Shown: piece by piece, positions 1 to 8,940 of the stretch | Position numbering within the stretch: the first letter of the stretch is position 1 | How the letters are laid out: the number at the start of each line of letters is the position of its first letter | Virus record (IMG/VR): IMGVR_UViG_3300031673_000084 | Span: 1 to 48,602 of that record | From: a virus | DNA length: 48,602 nt | Strand: one strand, 5' to 3' | Notes under the pieces: model-generated | Databases searched by the model: none | What the model was told of the DNA's origin: nothing | The model's input: the letters and a program-made list of their open reading frames with translations, nothing else | Made by a program: the position numbers and the translations under genes

Positions 1-2
1 AT

Positions 3-2531
3 CGACCTTTTCAACTTAATGGACTCAAAACCCTGAAGAAGAGCCCTCCAAAGCGAATCCTAGCCGAGAAGAAGGCCGATCCCCCATCGAAAAGGAAGGC
101 TAAGACCGGGCCTACCAAGAAAAAACCTATCACCAAGAAGCCCACCAAACGGAAGCGGGGCCGCCCCAAAACCTTGACCGATAAAGAGGGCTCCCGGCGG
201 AAGCGGGAACGGAAACGCCAATGGATAATCGCCCGAGGTCAAGAGGGCCGGGACATAGCCCCCGACCTCCTCCCGCTGGTCTCGGGGATCAATTGGGCCC
301 GCCGCAAGGCTTGCGAGCGGAACCTACGGCTCTTCGCGGAGACCTACCTTCCCGCCGTGTTCTACCTCGGGTGGTCGGAAGACCTGTTGACCTGTATCCG
401 CAAGATTGAAACGGTCTTCTTGGAAGGGGGTATGTTCGCCCTGGCAATGCCTCGGGGCGGGGGCAAGACCGCCATTTGCCGGGCTGCCATGATATGGGGG
501 ACCGCTTATGCCCATCGACGCTTCCCATTCTTCATCGGCTCCACCCAACCCAAGGCTATGCAGACCTTGGAGTTTATCAAGACCTATTGGTATCGCTCCA
601 AGACACTCCGGGAAGACTTCCCCGAGGTTGCCTATCCAGTCTACCGCCTGGAAAACCGTTGGCACCTTGCCAAGGGACAGACCTTTGACGGGCAGCCTAC
701 CCATATCGAGTATGGGGCGGATACTCTCCGATATCCCTCCCTTCTTCTTCCAGAAGAGGCAGCCCGCCCCTATCGGGACCCCGGGAATTTTCACAAGGGC
801 AGACCCTTTGCGTATCACCTGGAAGAATACGGGGCCTATATCCTCCGGTCCGCCGGAATCGTTCTCCGGACCGCCGGCATTGATGGGAGCATAAGAGGGG
901 AAGCGGAGGTCCACCCAATTACCTTGGAGCAACCCCGCCCCGATCTTGTCCTATTGGACGATATCCAAAAGGACCAAAAGGCCGAATCCCCCGCCTCTTG
1001 CGACAAGCTCTTGCGGCTTATCGACGGGGCCGTGCAAGGTCTGGTAGGGCCCGGGGGCCGAATTGCTGCCCTGATGCCCTGCACGGTTATCAGGGAAGGG
1101 GACGTGTCCGATATTTACCTGGACCGAATACAACGCCCCGAGTGGAAGGGAGAGCGTTGCTCCCTGGTAATCCGCTGGCCCAAGGGGATTACGGATAATG
1201 AAATCACCCTGGAAACCGAAGCCGGCCGGTTGTGGAACCAATACGATGAAGAGCGGAGAAAGTCCCTCCGTCTCTATGAAGATATCCGGCTTGCAGCCGA
1301 ATTCTATAAGGCCCACCAAGGCCCCATGGATGAAGGCTTCCAGGTCTCTTGGGCAGAGCGCTATGGGGCCCCGAGCCTCCGCCCGGGTGGCAAGATCAAG
1401 CGGCTTGATTCCTTGGAGGCGTCACCCCAACAGCACGCTATGAACCTCCGCCTTGCCTCCCCGCTAACCTTCTCCGCTGAGTACCAGAACCGTCCCCGCC
1501 GGGTGGAGGAAGGGGCATCCATCTTGATTACCCCCGCCCAGCTTGCGGAAAAAGTGATTGCCTCTCCCTGCCGATCTATCCCCGCCGATTGTGATAAGCT
1601 GGTTGCCTTTCTGGATATACAGGACGAAGTGATTTTCCACACGGTCCTTGCCGCCTCCCCGGTTTTCTCCGGGGTGTTTACGGACTACGGAACGTGGCCC
1701 CCCATCAATTCCCGCTATTTTACCAAGACACAAACCCGGGCCTGGGGGCTTCTGACCAAAGCCTTTTTTGAACACTACCCGCAACACCGCGACAAGGCAA
1801 TCCGGACCGAAAGCGGCCGGGTTCAAGCACCCTTTGAAGCCAAGATTTACTTTGCCCTTGCGGAGGCCGTCCGTTATCTCCGCTCCCTGGTATTCATCCG
1901 GGAAGATGGTTTCGGGACCCGTCTTGCTCTTCAGAAGATCGGGATAGACACCCGTTGGGGCAAAGCCTCCGATTGCACCAAGCGTTTTTGTCGGGAGTGT
2001 GGCATCAAGGAAATCGTCCCTTGCTACGGACAGGCTATGCCCCCGACCGGAAAGCAATTCGAGGAATTCCAACGTGGGGGCGAATACCGCAACTGGCTAT
2101 TTGAGGACCAGGTAAATTCCCAGGTCAAGGAGGTCAAGTGGGTCTATCGTCCCGACAAATCAGGGCAGTATCACCTATCTATGGATTCCAACCGCCTCAA
2201 GACCTTTTTAATGTCCCGCCTTGCCTCCCCCCTCGGGTCCCCGGGCTCGATTACTCTTTTCCATGCGGACCCTGAATTACACCAAATGTTTTCCGAACAC
2301 GTCTGCAATTCCGAATATCCGGAGCCGGTAACCGCCCGGGGAATGACAAAGGAAATGTGGCAGGAGCGGAAGCACAAGCCGGATAATGATTGGCTCGATT
2401 GTGGGTATGGGTGTATCGCCCTGGCTTCCATGCAAGGGGCTTGTCTCACGTCGCAAGATTCTTCTCCCAGAAAGATTGTCCGGCGGAAGCTCTCCCATCT
2501 ATGGCAACGCAAGAGGGGCCGGCTGGAATGA
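3..2531 (+). CDS. terL: terminase large subunit (5' end open)
   Basis: Packaging motor ATPase and genome-cutting nuclease acting at the portal of the prohead. Counted from a TTG at 174, a Walker A motif PRGGGKT lies at residues ~93-99 and a Walker B motif LVLLDD at ~258-263. An RNase H-like nuclease follows, suggested by LDIQDE (~480) and by DNDWLDC near the C-terminus (~737-743). The frame is open back to base 3 without an ATG. The leader is Lys/Pro-rich and contains an AT-hook-like KRKRGRPK (147-170), so the true start is either upstream of the window or the TTG at 174. The stop overlaps the next gene as ATGA. Family assignment is firm; the start is not. Confidence 0.9.
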   Translation, partial: RPFQLNGLKTLKKSPPKRILAEKKADPPSKRKAKTGPTKKKPITKKPTKRKRGRPKTLTDKEGSRRKRERKRQWIIARGQEGRDIAPDLLPLVSGINWARRKACERNLRLFAETYLPAVFYLGWSEDLLTCIRKIETVFLEGGMFALAMPRGGGKTAICRAAMIWGTAYAHRRFPFFIGSTQPKAMQTLEFIKTYWYRSKTLREDFPEVAYPVYRLENRWHLAKGQTFDGQPTHIEYGADTLRYPSLLLPEEAARPYRDPGNFHKGRPFAYHLEEYGAYILRSAGIVLRTAGIDGSIRGEAEVHPITLEQPRPDLVLLDDIQKDQKAESPASCDKLLRLIDGAVQGLVGPGGRIAALMPCTVIREGDVSDIYLDRIQRPEWKGERCSLVIRWPKGITDNEITLETEAGRLWNQYDEERRKSLRLYEDIRLAAEFYKAHQGPMDEGFQVSWAERYGAPSLRPGGKIKRLDSLEASPQQHAMNLRLASPLTFSAEYQNRPRRVEEGASILITPAQLAEKVIASPCRSIPADCDKLVAFLDIQDEVIFHTVLAASPVFSGVFTDYGTWPPINSRYFTKTQTRAWGLLTKAFFEHYPQHRDKAIRTESGRVQAPFEAKIYFALAEAVRYLRSLVFIREDGFGTRLALQKIGIDTRWGKASDCTKRFCRECGIKEIVPCYGQAMPPTGKQFEEFQRGGEYRNWLFEDQVNSQVKEVKWVYRPDKSGQYHLSMDSNRLKTFLMSRLASPLGSPGSITLFHADPELHQMFSEHVCNSEYPEPVTARGMTKEMWQERKHKPDNDWLDCGYGCIALASMQGACLTSQDSSPRKIVRRKLSHLWQRKRGRLE

Positions 2532-2791
2532 CCGAGAAGGAATCAATCCGTTGCCCCGTTTGCTGGTGTCGATACTGCCCGGTGGTCAATACCTATCCCC
2601 GCCAAGTGATCTTCCGAGGCAAAGCGAAGACCATCATCCGCCGCCGCCGGGTCTGCCGGCATTGCGGATTGCCCTTCTACACTATCGAGACCTATGAAGC
2701 GGAGGCATCCCCGGGGCTCCCCGAGGATGCCTCCCCCTTGGACAATGGGGAAGGGCAAAGACCCGAGGGGGAGGATAACCCCTATCTTTAG
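2528..2791 (+). CDS. small NrdR-like zinc-ribbon protein
   Basis: 87-residue protein, translationally coupled to the terminase by an ATGA overlap. It has cysteines in CPVCWCRYC and, after a run of four arginines, CRHC followed by GLPFYTIETYE. The order (Cys pair, about 20 residues, RRRR, Cys pair, aromatic-rich strand) closely resembles the N-terminal zinc ribbon of the ribonucleotide reductase repressor NrdR. The ATP-cone that completes NrdR is absent; the tail is acidic and Pro/Gly-rich. It may bind DNA or the terminase, possibly standing in for a small terminase, but that role is inferred from position only. A longer in-frame start at 2390 would run inside terL and is unlikely. Confidence 0.75.
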   Translation: MTEKESIRCPVCWCRYCPVVNTYPRQVIFRGKAKTIIRRRRVCRHCGLPFYTIETYEAEASPGLPEDASPLDNGEGQRPEGEDNPYL

Positions 2792-2926
2792 GGCTCCGGA
2801 TCGGATTTGCTATATCTAGCAAGGCCGGGGTCTTTTCTTCGGTTGCCTTCTCGGCAAGAATTTCCTGGAGAAAGGTCTATGTCTCTCTTGCCTTAGGGCG
2901 AAAACGCGAAAGGGTGAAGTGATGAA

Positions 2927-3124
2927 ATGGGCATAACCCAATCAGAAATCGACGAACAAGCCAGGGCCCCTTTGAAGGCCCGGACCGAAGAAGGGGCAAT
3001 CGAGGAAAGACCCATCGGGGAAGTGATCCGGGCGGATCGATATGGCAAGGCTGCCCAAGCAGCCGATGCCGTCCCTTGGGGTCTCCGGGTTGCCCGCACC
3101 AGGCCGGGGTCAAGCCTTGGATGA
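2927..3124 (+). CDS. small head protein upstream of portal (gpW-like position)
   Basis: 65-residue protein preceded by a purine-rich site (GAAAGGGTGAAG). It begins with ITQSEIDEQARAPLKARTEEG and has a basic C-terminus. Small proteins of this length between terminase and a lambda-type portal are often head-completion or joining proteins (gpW-like), and the EERPIGEVIRADRY segment is reminiscent of that group. No catalytic motif is visible. The function is inferred from position. Confidence 0.6.
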   Translation: MGITQSEIDEQARAPLKARTEEGAIEERPIGEVIRADRYGKAAQAADAVPWGLRVARTRPGSSLG

Positions 3125-3390
3125 TACCGTAGCGGGAAGCCCGGCGGGGAGGTAGTGGGGCTAAAGCCCTTTGTAGTGTCCAGACACAAGAGGCACCTTG
3201 CCCCGCCGGGTTTCTAATAAACGCCATGATTCCGGATAAACGCCTATGGCCGGCACAATCAAAGCCGCCTCAAGCCGGGGGAGCCGGCTGCCTCTTTCCG
3301 CTTGGAACCGGGCATGATTCTTCGCATGAGGGCCGATACTGCTCCCTGCAAGGTCCAAATCCTGGCAAATGAGGATTAGCGTTTCTACCT
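3125..3390. other. intergenic region with two tiny overlapping ORFs
   Basis: 266 bases between the small head protein and the portal. It carries one copy of repeat A with an extra half-copy. Directly downstream is a 23-codon ORF (ATG 3246, stop 3315-3317) whose stop overlaps the ATG of a 21-codon ORF (3314-3379). Neither peptide (MAGTIKAASSRGS..., MILRMRADTAPC...) resembles a known family. They could be leader peptides or chance. Confidence 0.35.
3216..3244 (+). repeat. intergenic repeat A, copy 1 (with second half-copy)
   Basis: AATAAACGCCATGATTCCGG followed at once by ATAAACGCC. It lies 30 bases before the ATG at 3246. Same family as the copies at 7376, 14671, 22971 and 38204. Confidence 0.75.
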
Positions 3391-4950
3391 ATGGTAGCCG
3401 CAACCCGTCCAACCCGGCTTCTTGATGCCTACGGCCAGCCTATCCCTAATGCCCGGGAAAGGGCCCAAGCGGACCTGGTGCGTCTACGTCGGGAGGTCAA
3501 CCGGTCGATCCGGGCCCGTTATGATGCCGCCCAAACGGTTACCAGCAGCGAGAACCATTGGGCCCAAGCGGACCGTCTTTCCCCCGATGCTGCCAATTCG
3601 TGGGGGGTCCGCCGTATCCTCCGTTCCCGTAGCCGTTATGAAATTATCGAGAACAATCCGTACCTCAAGGGCGTTATCCTCTCCCTGGTCAACGATTTTA
3701 TCGGCTCCGGCCCGAAGCTCCAGGTAACCGACAAGCGGCTTTCCGAGGAACGCCGCCGGCTGATTCAACGCCGCTGGAATCATTGGGCTGCCAAGGTCCG
3801 CTTACGCAAGAAGCTTTGGCGATTGCGGCTTGCCCGCTCCGTAGACGGGGAAGGCTTCTTGGTGGGCCGGTTCAACCCCGGGCTCCGGGACCCTATCAAG
3901 CTGGATTGTATCAATATCGAAGCGGACCGGGTAACCTCGGAACACCTTTATAACGGGCTCGCCAAGCCGGGGGAAATCGACGGTATCCGCTTCGACAAGT
4001 GGGACAACCCGAGGGATTACTACATCCTGGACCAGCATCCCGGGGCCCAATTACCATACGCCACCCTGGACGCAATGAAGGGGCAATGGATCAAGAGCCC
4101 TTACGTCCTACACTGGTTCCGGCAGGATCGGGGTTGGTCCCGGGGCATCCCCGAGGCAACCCCGAGCCTTCCTTTGTGTGCCCTTCTACGTCGATACACG
4201 CTTGCCGTGGTTCGGGCCGCCGAGATTGCCGCCGACTTTGCCGGTATCCTGGAGACCGAGGGTCCCCCTGGGGTAAATGCTTGGACAGACGGGCAAGGTA
4301 ACATGCTCCGGGATGATCCATTCGATCAATTCCCGGTGGAAGCCGGGATGCTTACCACGCTGCCCTGGGGCTACAAGCTGCATCAAATGGAAGCCCGCCA
4401 GCCCGGTTCCCTCTATGATGGGTTTGTAGACGCCCTCTTGCGGGAAATCGTCCGGCCCCTCTTGGTGCCTTTCAACCGGGCCGCCGGGTCAAGTGCTAAT
4501 TCCAACATGGCTTCTGCCGTGGTGGATGAGCATATCTATAAGTCCGGTATTTGGGAAGACCGCCGGGATTGTAACGAAGCCGTGGTCGATCCCCTCTTCG
4601 ATCTATGGTGGTGGGAAGCCCTCAGGGCAAACGCCTACCTGGACGACCCCCTGCTTCGGGAACCCGATCTATTAGCCGAGAATCCCACCCTTTGGATTGA
4701 GCCCCCCGAGCATACTTGGCGATGGGATCGGATTGGCATTGACCATACCGACCCCTTGAAGGTAGCCAAGGCAATGGAAACTTACCGTAAGCTTCATGTT
4801 CTTACGGATCGGGATATTCAAGAGACTTACTACAATCGGGACGTTGACGAGTGGAGGGACGAAGTTAGAGAAGACCTGGCATTTGAAGAGGAAACCGGAC
4901 CGAGAAATCCCGAGCCCGATGGTTCGCGGATCGAAGACGACGAGGACTAG
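3391..4950 (+). CDS. portal protein, lambda gpB family
   Basis: 519-residue portal subunit, forming the dodecameric ring at the head vertex through which DNA enters and leaves. Typical features of the lambda family are visible: an Arg-rich N-terminus, IIENNPYLKGVILSLVNDFIGSGPKLQV at ~86-113, a central RWNHWAAKVRLRKKLW segment, and a C-terminal YRKLHVLTDRDIQETYYNRDVDEWRDE. Length matches the family (about 500-550). Position between terminase and protease-capsid agrees. The start is the first ATG, with only a weak ribosome site (GAGGATTAG). The C-terminus is acidic. Confidence 0.92.
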   Translation: MVAATRPTRLLDAYGQPIPNARERAQADLVRLRREVNRSIRARYDAAQTVTSSENHWAQADRLSPDAANSWGVRRILRSRSRYEIIENNPYLKGVILSLVNDFIGSGPKLQVTDKRLSEERRRLIQRRWNHWAAKVRLRKKLWRLRLARSVDGEGFLVGRFNPGLRDPIKLDCINIEADRVTSEHLYNGLAKPGEIDGIRFDKWDNPRDYYILDQHPGAQLPYATLDAMKGQWIKSPYVLHWFRQDRGWSRGIPEATPSLPLCALLRRYTLAVVRAAEIAADFAGILETEGPPGVNAWTDGQGNMLRDDPFDQFPVEAGMLTTLPWGYKLHQMEARQPGSLYDGFVDALLREIVRPLLVPFNRAAGSSANSNMASAVVDEHIYKSGIWEDRRDCNEAVVDPLFDLWWWEALRANAYLDDPLLREPDLLAENPTLWIEPPEHTWRWDRIGIDHTDPLKVAKAMETYRKLHVLTDRDIQETYYNRDVDEWRDEVREDLAFEEETGPRNPEPDGSRIEDDED

Positions 4951-4955
4951 GGTGT

Positions 4956-7352
4956 ATGCCCCAACCACGAAAGGGAGAAACGGAGAAAGCCTTTATCGAC
5001 CGCTGTATCCCCGTGGTTATGGAGGAGGGAACGGCCGAAGACCCCAACCAAGCCTACGCAATCTGCAAATCATTTTGGAACCGTAGGAAGAAAGCAAAAG
5101 CCATGGCAAAGCCCTTGAACCTCCCCTCCCGCTTGAAGCTTATCGGTAGCGTGGAATTCCAGGCCGCCGCCAAGCCCAAGGATGGGGAGGCCCCCAAGCC
5201 CGATGCTTTTACCCTGGTCGCCAATACCGGCGTGCCTATGGATATTGAGGACATCCCTTATCCAGTAATTGTGGACCTGACTGGGGTTAAGTTTGCTAAG
5301 AAGGTTACCCCGGTAATTATGGACCACGATACCGCCAAGCGGATTGGCCACACCACGGAACAAGCAATCATTCCCTATGGTGGAGAAGCCCGGGTAGCCA
5401 GCAAACAATACAAAGGCCCTGCCATCATTGCTGCCGGGGTGCGGTCCTCCGGTATGGGGGTGGCGCAAGGCTTTGCGGAGGATTCCCGAGCCGGCTTCCC
5501 CTTCCAATGTTCCATTGGGGCAGACGTGGAAGATGGGGAGCTAATCGAGGAAGGGGACACGGTAGAGGTCAACGGTAGGAAATGGAAAGCAGAGAAGCAA
5601 CCTCTGATTCTTGCTACCAAGACCATTATCCATGAATTATCTGTAACCGTAATCGGGGCGGACCGGAACACTACGGCTAGGGTAAACGCCCGGGCCAAAA
5701 CCAGAGCAAAAGGAGTCGGTAAAATGACCTTTCAAGAATTCGTCAAGTCATTGCATTTAGACCCGGACAAGCTGACTCCGGACCAGCAAAAGAGCCTGGA
5801 AGCCCATTGGAAGAAGACCGCCAAGCTCCGGGCTTCCGGGGGAAAGAATCCGGACCCTAAGCCGGACCCTAAGCCGGACCCCAAGCCGAACCCGGGTAAA
5901 GACCCCGAGAAAGAGCGGGTGAAACAAAGACGGCAGGCCGATGCGATCGAAGAAGAGCGAATTGACCGTATCCGGGCGATTGCTTCCCGGTTCAAGGGTG
6001 TCAAGAAGCTCACCATCAAGGGTAAAGAGGTTTCCTTACCCACGGCAAAGAAGCAGGCTATCCAGGATGGTATGACCGCCGATACCTTCGAGCTACATTG
6101 CCGCCGGGGTGAGTACCCCAGGGTATCCGAGGGCCGGTCTGCAAACGGCAACCTCCTGGAAACCCACGGGCAAGCCCTGGAAGTGGCCATCCTCCGGGCA
6201 AGCGGGAAGGCCCCGATGAAGGCCAAGACTCCCCGAGGCACGGAATACGGGCTTGAGACATGGTATAAGCCCCAGGTCTTGGAGGCCGCCGACAAGCTCC
6301 CGTCGAGTGTGGATTTACACTACCTGATGGATTTGACCATCCGGGCAGCCGGAGAGGTCTTCGGCGGGGCCCGCAACAGTGAAGCCTTCATCAAGGCTTT
6401 CTTCCGGGCGGATCGGGTGCTTCGGGCATCGGGGTTTTCCACCCATTCCATCGGGAACATTCTGGAGAATGTTGCCAACAAGATTCTCCAGACTGGTTAT
6501 GAATTCGTTGACAAGGTGTGGGACCAGCTTTGCTATGTTCGCTCCGCCAACGATTTCAAGCCACAAACCATTTATACCTTGGAAGCCTCGGGGGGCTACC
6601 GCAAGATCGGCCCCGATGGCGATTTGCCCCATGGTGCCTTGCTGGACAGCAAGCGGACGGTTCAGGTGGATACCTACGGGCAGATACTCACCTTGACCCG
6701 CAAGCAGCTTCGCAACGATGACCTTTCCGCCCTGGAAAAGTCTTCCGATCTTGTGGGCCGTAACTCTGCCCTTTGCGTGGAAGAGGAAGTCTTGTATCAC
6801 CTGATTTCCAACCGGGCAAACTGGACCCGGATTACCGGAGACCCGATCCTTGGGATTGCCGGATTGACCGCCGCGGAAACCATCTATGGCAACCAGGTAG
6901 ACACCCTGAAACGCCCCATCCTGGTTTCTGCGGATCGGGTTATCATCGGAACCGCCCTCAAGGTTACGGCCTTCGACCTGTTCGGCAAGTCTAACCTCTT
7001 GGCGACCGGGGTAGGCAGCACCGCCGCCCGGGACTTCGCGGAGAACCCGCACAAGGGCAAATACCGCCCGGTGGTTTCGCCTTACCTCAACAATACGGCA
7101 ATCAGGAAGCAATCGGACGGTAGCTCCATGGATAGCTATCAATCCGCTATCCAGTGGTTCCTCGCCTCCGATCCCCGGGCGATTGCCGGTATTGAGATTG
7201 CCTTCCTGGACGGGCGGCAAGTGCCCTACTTTGAAACCGACGATATGCCCTTTGAGTACGTTGGCGGGGTCCGAATGAAGACCTGGCAGGATTGGGGCCT
7301 TGCTACCGCCGACACCAAGGCAATCGCCTGGAGTGACGGGACCGCAGACTAG
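4956..7352 (+). CDS. prohead protease-major capsid protein fusion
   Basis: 798-residue fusion. Residues 1-45 (PQPRKGETEKAFIDRCIPVV...AICKSFW) form the short N-terminal motif often found in phage portal/protease proteins. Residues ~85-245 are a HK97-type prohead protease: probable catalytic His in MDHDT (H124), Ser in QCSIGAD (S186), then HELSVTVIGADRN. A DPKP-repeat linker (~300-312) and a charged scaffold-like stretch follow. Residues ~430-798 resemble the Mu gpT-like major head subunit (LTRKQLRNDDLSALEK, then conserved C-terminal strands ending WQDWGLATADTKAIAW). The product should self-process during head maturation, releasing the capsid subunit. Fused protease-capsid genes are a recognised arrangement. 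Confidence 0.92.
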   Translation: MPQPRKGETEKAFIDRCIPVVMEEGTAEDPNQAYAICKSFWNRRKKAKAMAKPLNLPSRLKLIGSVEFQAAAKPKDGEAPKPDAFTLVANTGVPMDIEDIPYPVIVDLTGVKFAKKVTPVIMDHDTAKRIGHTTEQAIIPYGGEARVASKQYKGPAIIAAGVRSSGMGVAQGFAEDSRAGFPFQCSIGADVEDGELIEEGDTVEVNGRKWKAEKQPLILATKTIIHELSVTVIGADRNTTARVNARAKTRAKGVGKMTFQEFVKSLHLDPDKLTPDQQKSLEAHWKKTAKLRASGGKNPDPKPDPKPDPKPNPGKDPEKERVKQRRQADAIEEERIDRIRAIASRFKGVKKLTIKGKEVSLPTAKKQAIQDGMTADTFELHCRRGEYPRVSEGRSANGNLLETHGQALEVAILRASGKAPMKAKTPRGTEYGLETWYKPQVLEAADKLPSSVDLHYLMDLTIRAAGEVFGGARNSEAFIKAFFRADRVLRASGFSTHSIGNILENVANKILQTGYEFVDKVWDQLCYVRSANDFKPQTIYTLEASGGYRKIGPDGDLPHGALLDSKRTVQVDTYGQILTLTRKQLRNDDLSALEKSSDLVGRNSALCVEEEVLYHLISNRANWTRITGDPILGIAGLTAAETIYGNQVDTLKRPILVSADRVIIGTALKVTAFDLFGKSNLLATGVGSTAARDFAENPHKGKYRPVVSPYLNNTAIRKQSDGSSMDSYQSAIQWFLASDPRAIAGIEIAFLDGRQVPYFETDDMPFEYVGGVRMKTWQDWGLATADTKAIAWSDGTAD
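5850..5905 (+). repeat. DPKP-encoding linker repeat in capsid fusion
   Basis: Tandem 12-base units of the type GGACCCTAAGCC encode PDPKPDPKPDPKPNP between the protease and scaffold-like parts. This is probably a flexible interdomain linker. Unit number could vary between relatives without breaking the frame. Confidence 0.85.
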
Positions 7353-7375
7353 GGTATCCGCCTTTCTGATTCGCC

Positions 7376-7400
7376 AATAAAAACCACGATTCCCGTAAGG
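7376..7400 (+). repeat. intergenic repeat A, copy 2
   Basis: AATAAAAACCACGATTCCCG followed by TAAGG, 36 bases before the ATG at 7412. The final AAGG runs into the ribosome-binding site of the next gene. Confidence 0.8.
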
Positions 7401-7411
7401 AGAGTGAAGCC

Positions 7412-8200
7412 ATGAATCTTCCTGGAACCATGAAGACCTTGACCTACCAGGGTAGGAATAGGCTGAATTACACCCCCGCTGCCGCCAAGGCAGCCGGGGA
7501 TATCGTCAACCTCGGGGGCCCCATCTTCGGATTCGTTGACGACGATATCGAGGCGAACCGGATGGGGCAGCTAGGGCTCCCGCCCCTTGCCCTCCGGTGG
7601 GCCCGGAAAGCCTCGGGCACCACCTTCGCCATCGGGGATGAAGTCTGGTGGGATGCCTCCGCCGGACTCGCCGTGGCCCCCGCCTTGACCCTGGACGGGG
7701 CAGCCGATTACCCGCTGGGGGTTTGTGTAATGGCTGCCCTTGACGGTCAAAATGGGGTAGCGTTTATCCCCTATGATATCCTGGACCGCTACAACGTGGT
7801 CCGCCCCGTTGTCCACGAATTCGATTGTGACGGGGACAACGGGGATACAGACGAGCACGTTTTGATCCCCGCATGGATGAACCGTCACGGGCTGGTATTG
7901 AAGCACGTCTTCGCCCTGGTGACTGAGGTATTTGCCGGTAGTGGGCAGGACCAAGGCATCGTTACCATCGAGGACGAAGATGATAACGTTCTTGCGACCT
8001 TGACCGCTTCGGATACGGCCGCCGATGCCGTGGGGGATATCATCATTGGCTCGGTGGACCTGTCCGCCGCAACAACCGGGGCCGCTTGGGCAGTGGTTGC
8101 CGCCGGCAAGGCAATCCAGGGCTTTGTGAGTCAGCAAACCAGCGGGGGCACTCCCGCCGGCAAGATGAAGGTCTACCTGGACTTCGTACCCCTGGTCTAG
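7412..8200 (+). CDS. DUF2190-like capsid-associated protein
   Basis: 262 residues directly after the capsid gene, with AAGGAGAGTG as ribosome site. The N-terminal ~110 residues (KAAGDIVNLGGPIFGFVDDDIEANRMGQL...FAIGDEVWWDASAGLAV...YPLGVCVMAALDGQNGVAFIP) match the small beta-rich DUF2190 pattern found beside phage capsid genes and thought to decorate the head. The C-terminal half (~115-262) has alternating beta strands ending in MKVYLDFVPLV and resembles a capsid-surface or fibre domain. The exact role is inferred. Confidence 0.75.
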   Translation: MNLPGTMKTLTYQGRNRLNYTPAAAKAAGDIVNLGGPIFGFVDDDIEANRMGQLGLPPLALRWARKASGTTFAIGDEVWWDASAGLAVAPALTLDGAADYPLGVCVMAALDGQNGVAFIPYDILDRYNVVRPVVHEFDCDGDNGDTDEHVLIPAWMNRHGLVLKHVFALVTEVFAGSGQDQGIVTIEDEDDNVLATLTASDTAADAVGDIIIGSVDLSAATTGAAWAVVAAGKAIQGFVSQQTSGGTPAGKMKVYLDFVPLV

Positions 8201-8226
8201 CGTGGTGGTGGCCGCAGGTCGGAACG

Positions 8227-8262
8227 CCCCGCCCAATCGGTAGGCAGCCCGGTTGGGCGGGG
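8227..8262 (+). terminator. GC-rich hairpin after the capsid-decoration gene
   Basis: A 10-bp perfect stem (8227-8236 with 8253-8262, CCCCGCCCAA/TTGGGCGGGG) and a 16-base loop sit between the stop at 8200 and the next ATG. There is no clear U-tract, so it may be an mRNA-stabilising or attenuating hairpin. Confidence 0.5.
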
Positions 8263-8297
8263 TTGGCAATAAGCCTTGCTGCCCAAAAGGGGATACC

Positions 8298-8552
8298 ATG
8301 GAACCATTAGCAGGGAAAAAGACCTACGTGGTTGCGGTCCTAATGGCCCTCTATGCAATCTCGGGGCTCTTGCTTGACCAGGTTTCTACCACCCAGGCCG
8401 TGGAAATGGTCCTTGCCGCCTTGGCCCTTCTCGGGCTCCGCCTGGGGATCAAGAAGGGGGAGAGCAACGGCCCTAAGGTCCGGATCGACCGGATTGATAT
8501 TGCCATTCCGGCGGAGGCCCTGAAGCCGGAGAAGCAAAGGAATGAATCTTGA
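8298..8552 (+). CDS. small two-helix membrane protein (holin candidate)
   Basis: 84 residues; ATG follows AAAAGGGGATACC. Two hydrophobic helices (YVVAVLMALYAISGLLL and AVEMVLAALALLGLRLGI) are separated by a short polar turn, then a charged C-terminal tail. This is the topology of a small holin or a generic phage membrane protein. It sits in the head module, not next to a clear endolysin, so the holin role is only a possibility. Confidence 0.6.
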   Translation: MEPLAGKKTYVVAVLMALYAISGLLLDQVSTTQAVEMVLAALALLGLRLGIKKGESNGPKVRIDRIDIAIPAEALKPEKQRNES

Positions 8553-8937
8553 CTGCCTTTCCCTATGGTGTCACTTAATGGTGTATAACCTCCAATCCCG
8601 CCTTGCCCACGTTGGTAACCGGATGAAGGCGGTAAATGGCTCCCAAGCGATTTACCGCCGGGGATCGGAGACCGTGCCCATTACGGTTTCCCCAATCCTT
8701 ACGGAGGCGGAAGAGATTGTGCCCGGGGTATCTATTACCCGTATCGAGCGGCAGGATTTTGTGTTTGATGCGGCCCTGGTCCTGGGGGGCTCCGCAATGC
8801 TGCCGGCTCCGGGGGATGAAATCCTATGGAATAACCAAGTCTTCCGCCTTGTTTCCCCCGGAGATAACGAGCCGATTTATCATTACACGACTTCGGCCCG
8901 GGATCGAATCCGGGTAAGCACCGAACAAACGGGCTAG
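8542..8937 (+). CDS. head-tail joining protein-like
   Basis: 131 residues if started at 8542, overlapping the previous gene by 11 bases with GGAG about 9 bases upstream. An in-frame ATG at 8578 gives 119 residues, closer to the usual length, but lacks a visible ribosome site. The core (QAIYRRGSETVPITVSPILT...VPGVSITRIERQDFVFDAALVLGGSAMLPAPGDEILWNNQVFRLVS) is beta-rich and resembles small head-tail joining proteins of this phage group, in which a YRRG strand opens the domain. Position after capsid genes and before the tail tube agrees. Confidence 0.65.
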   Translation: MNLDCLSLWCHLMVYNLQSRLAHVGNRMKAVNGSQAIYRRGSETVPITVSPILTEAEEIVPGVSITRIERQDFVFDAALVLGGSAMLPAPGDEILWNNQVFRLVSPGDNEPIYHYTTSARDRIRVSTEQTG

Positions 8938-8940
8938 CCG

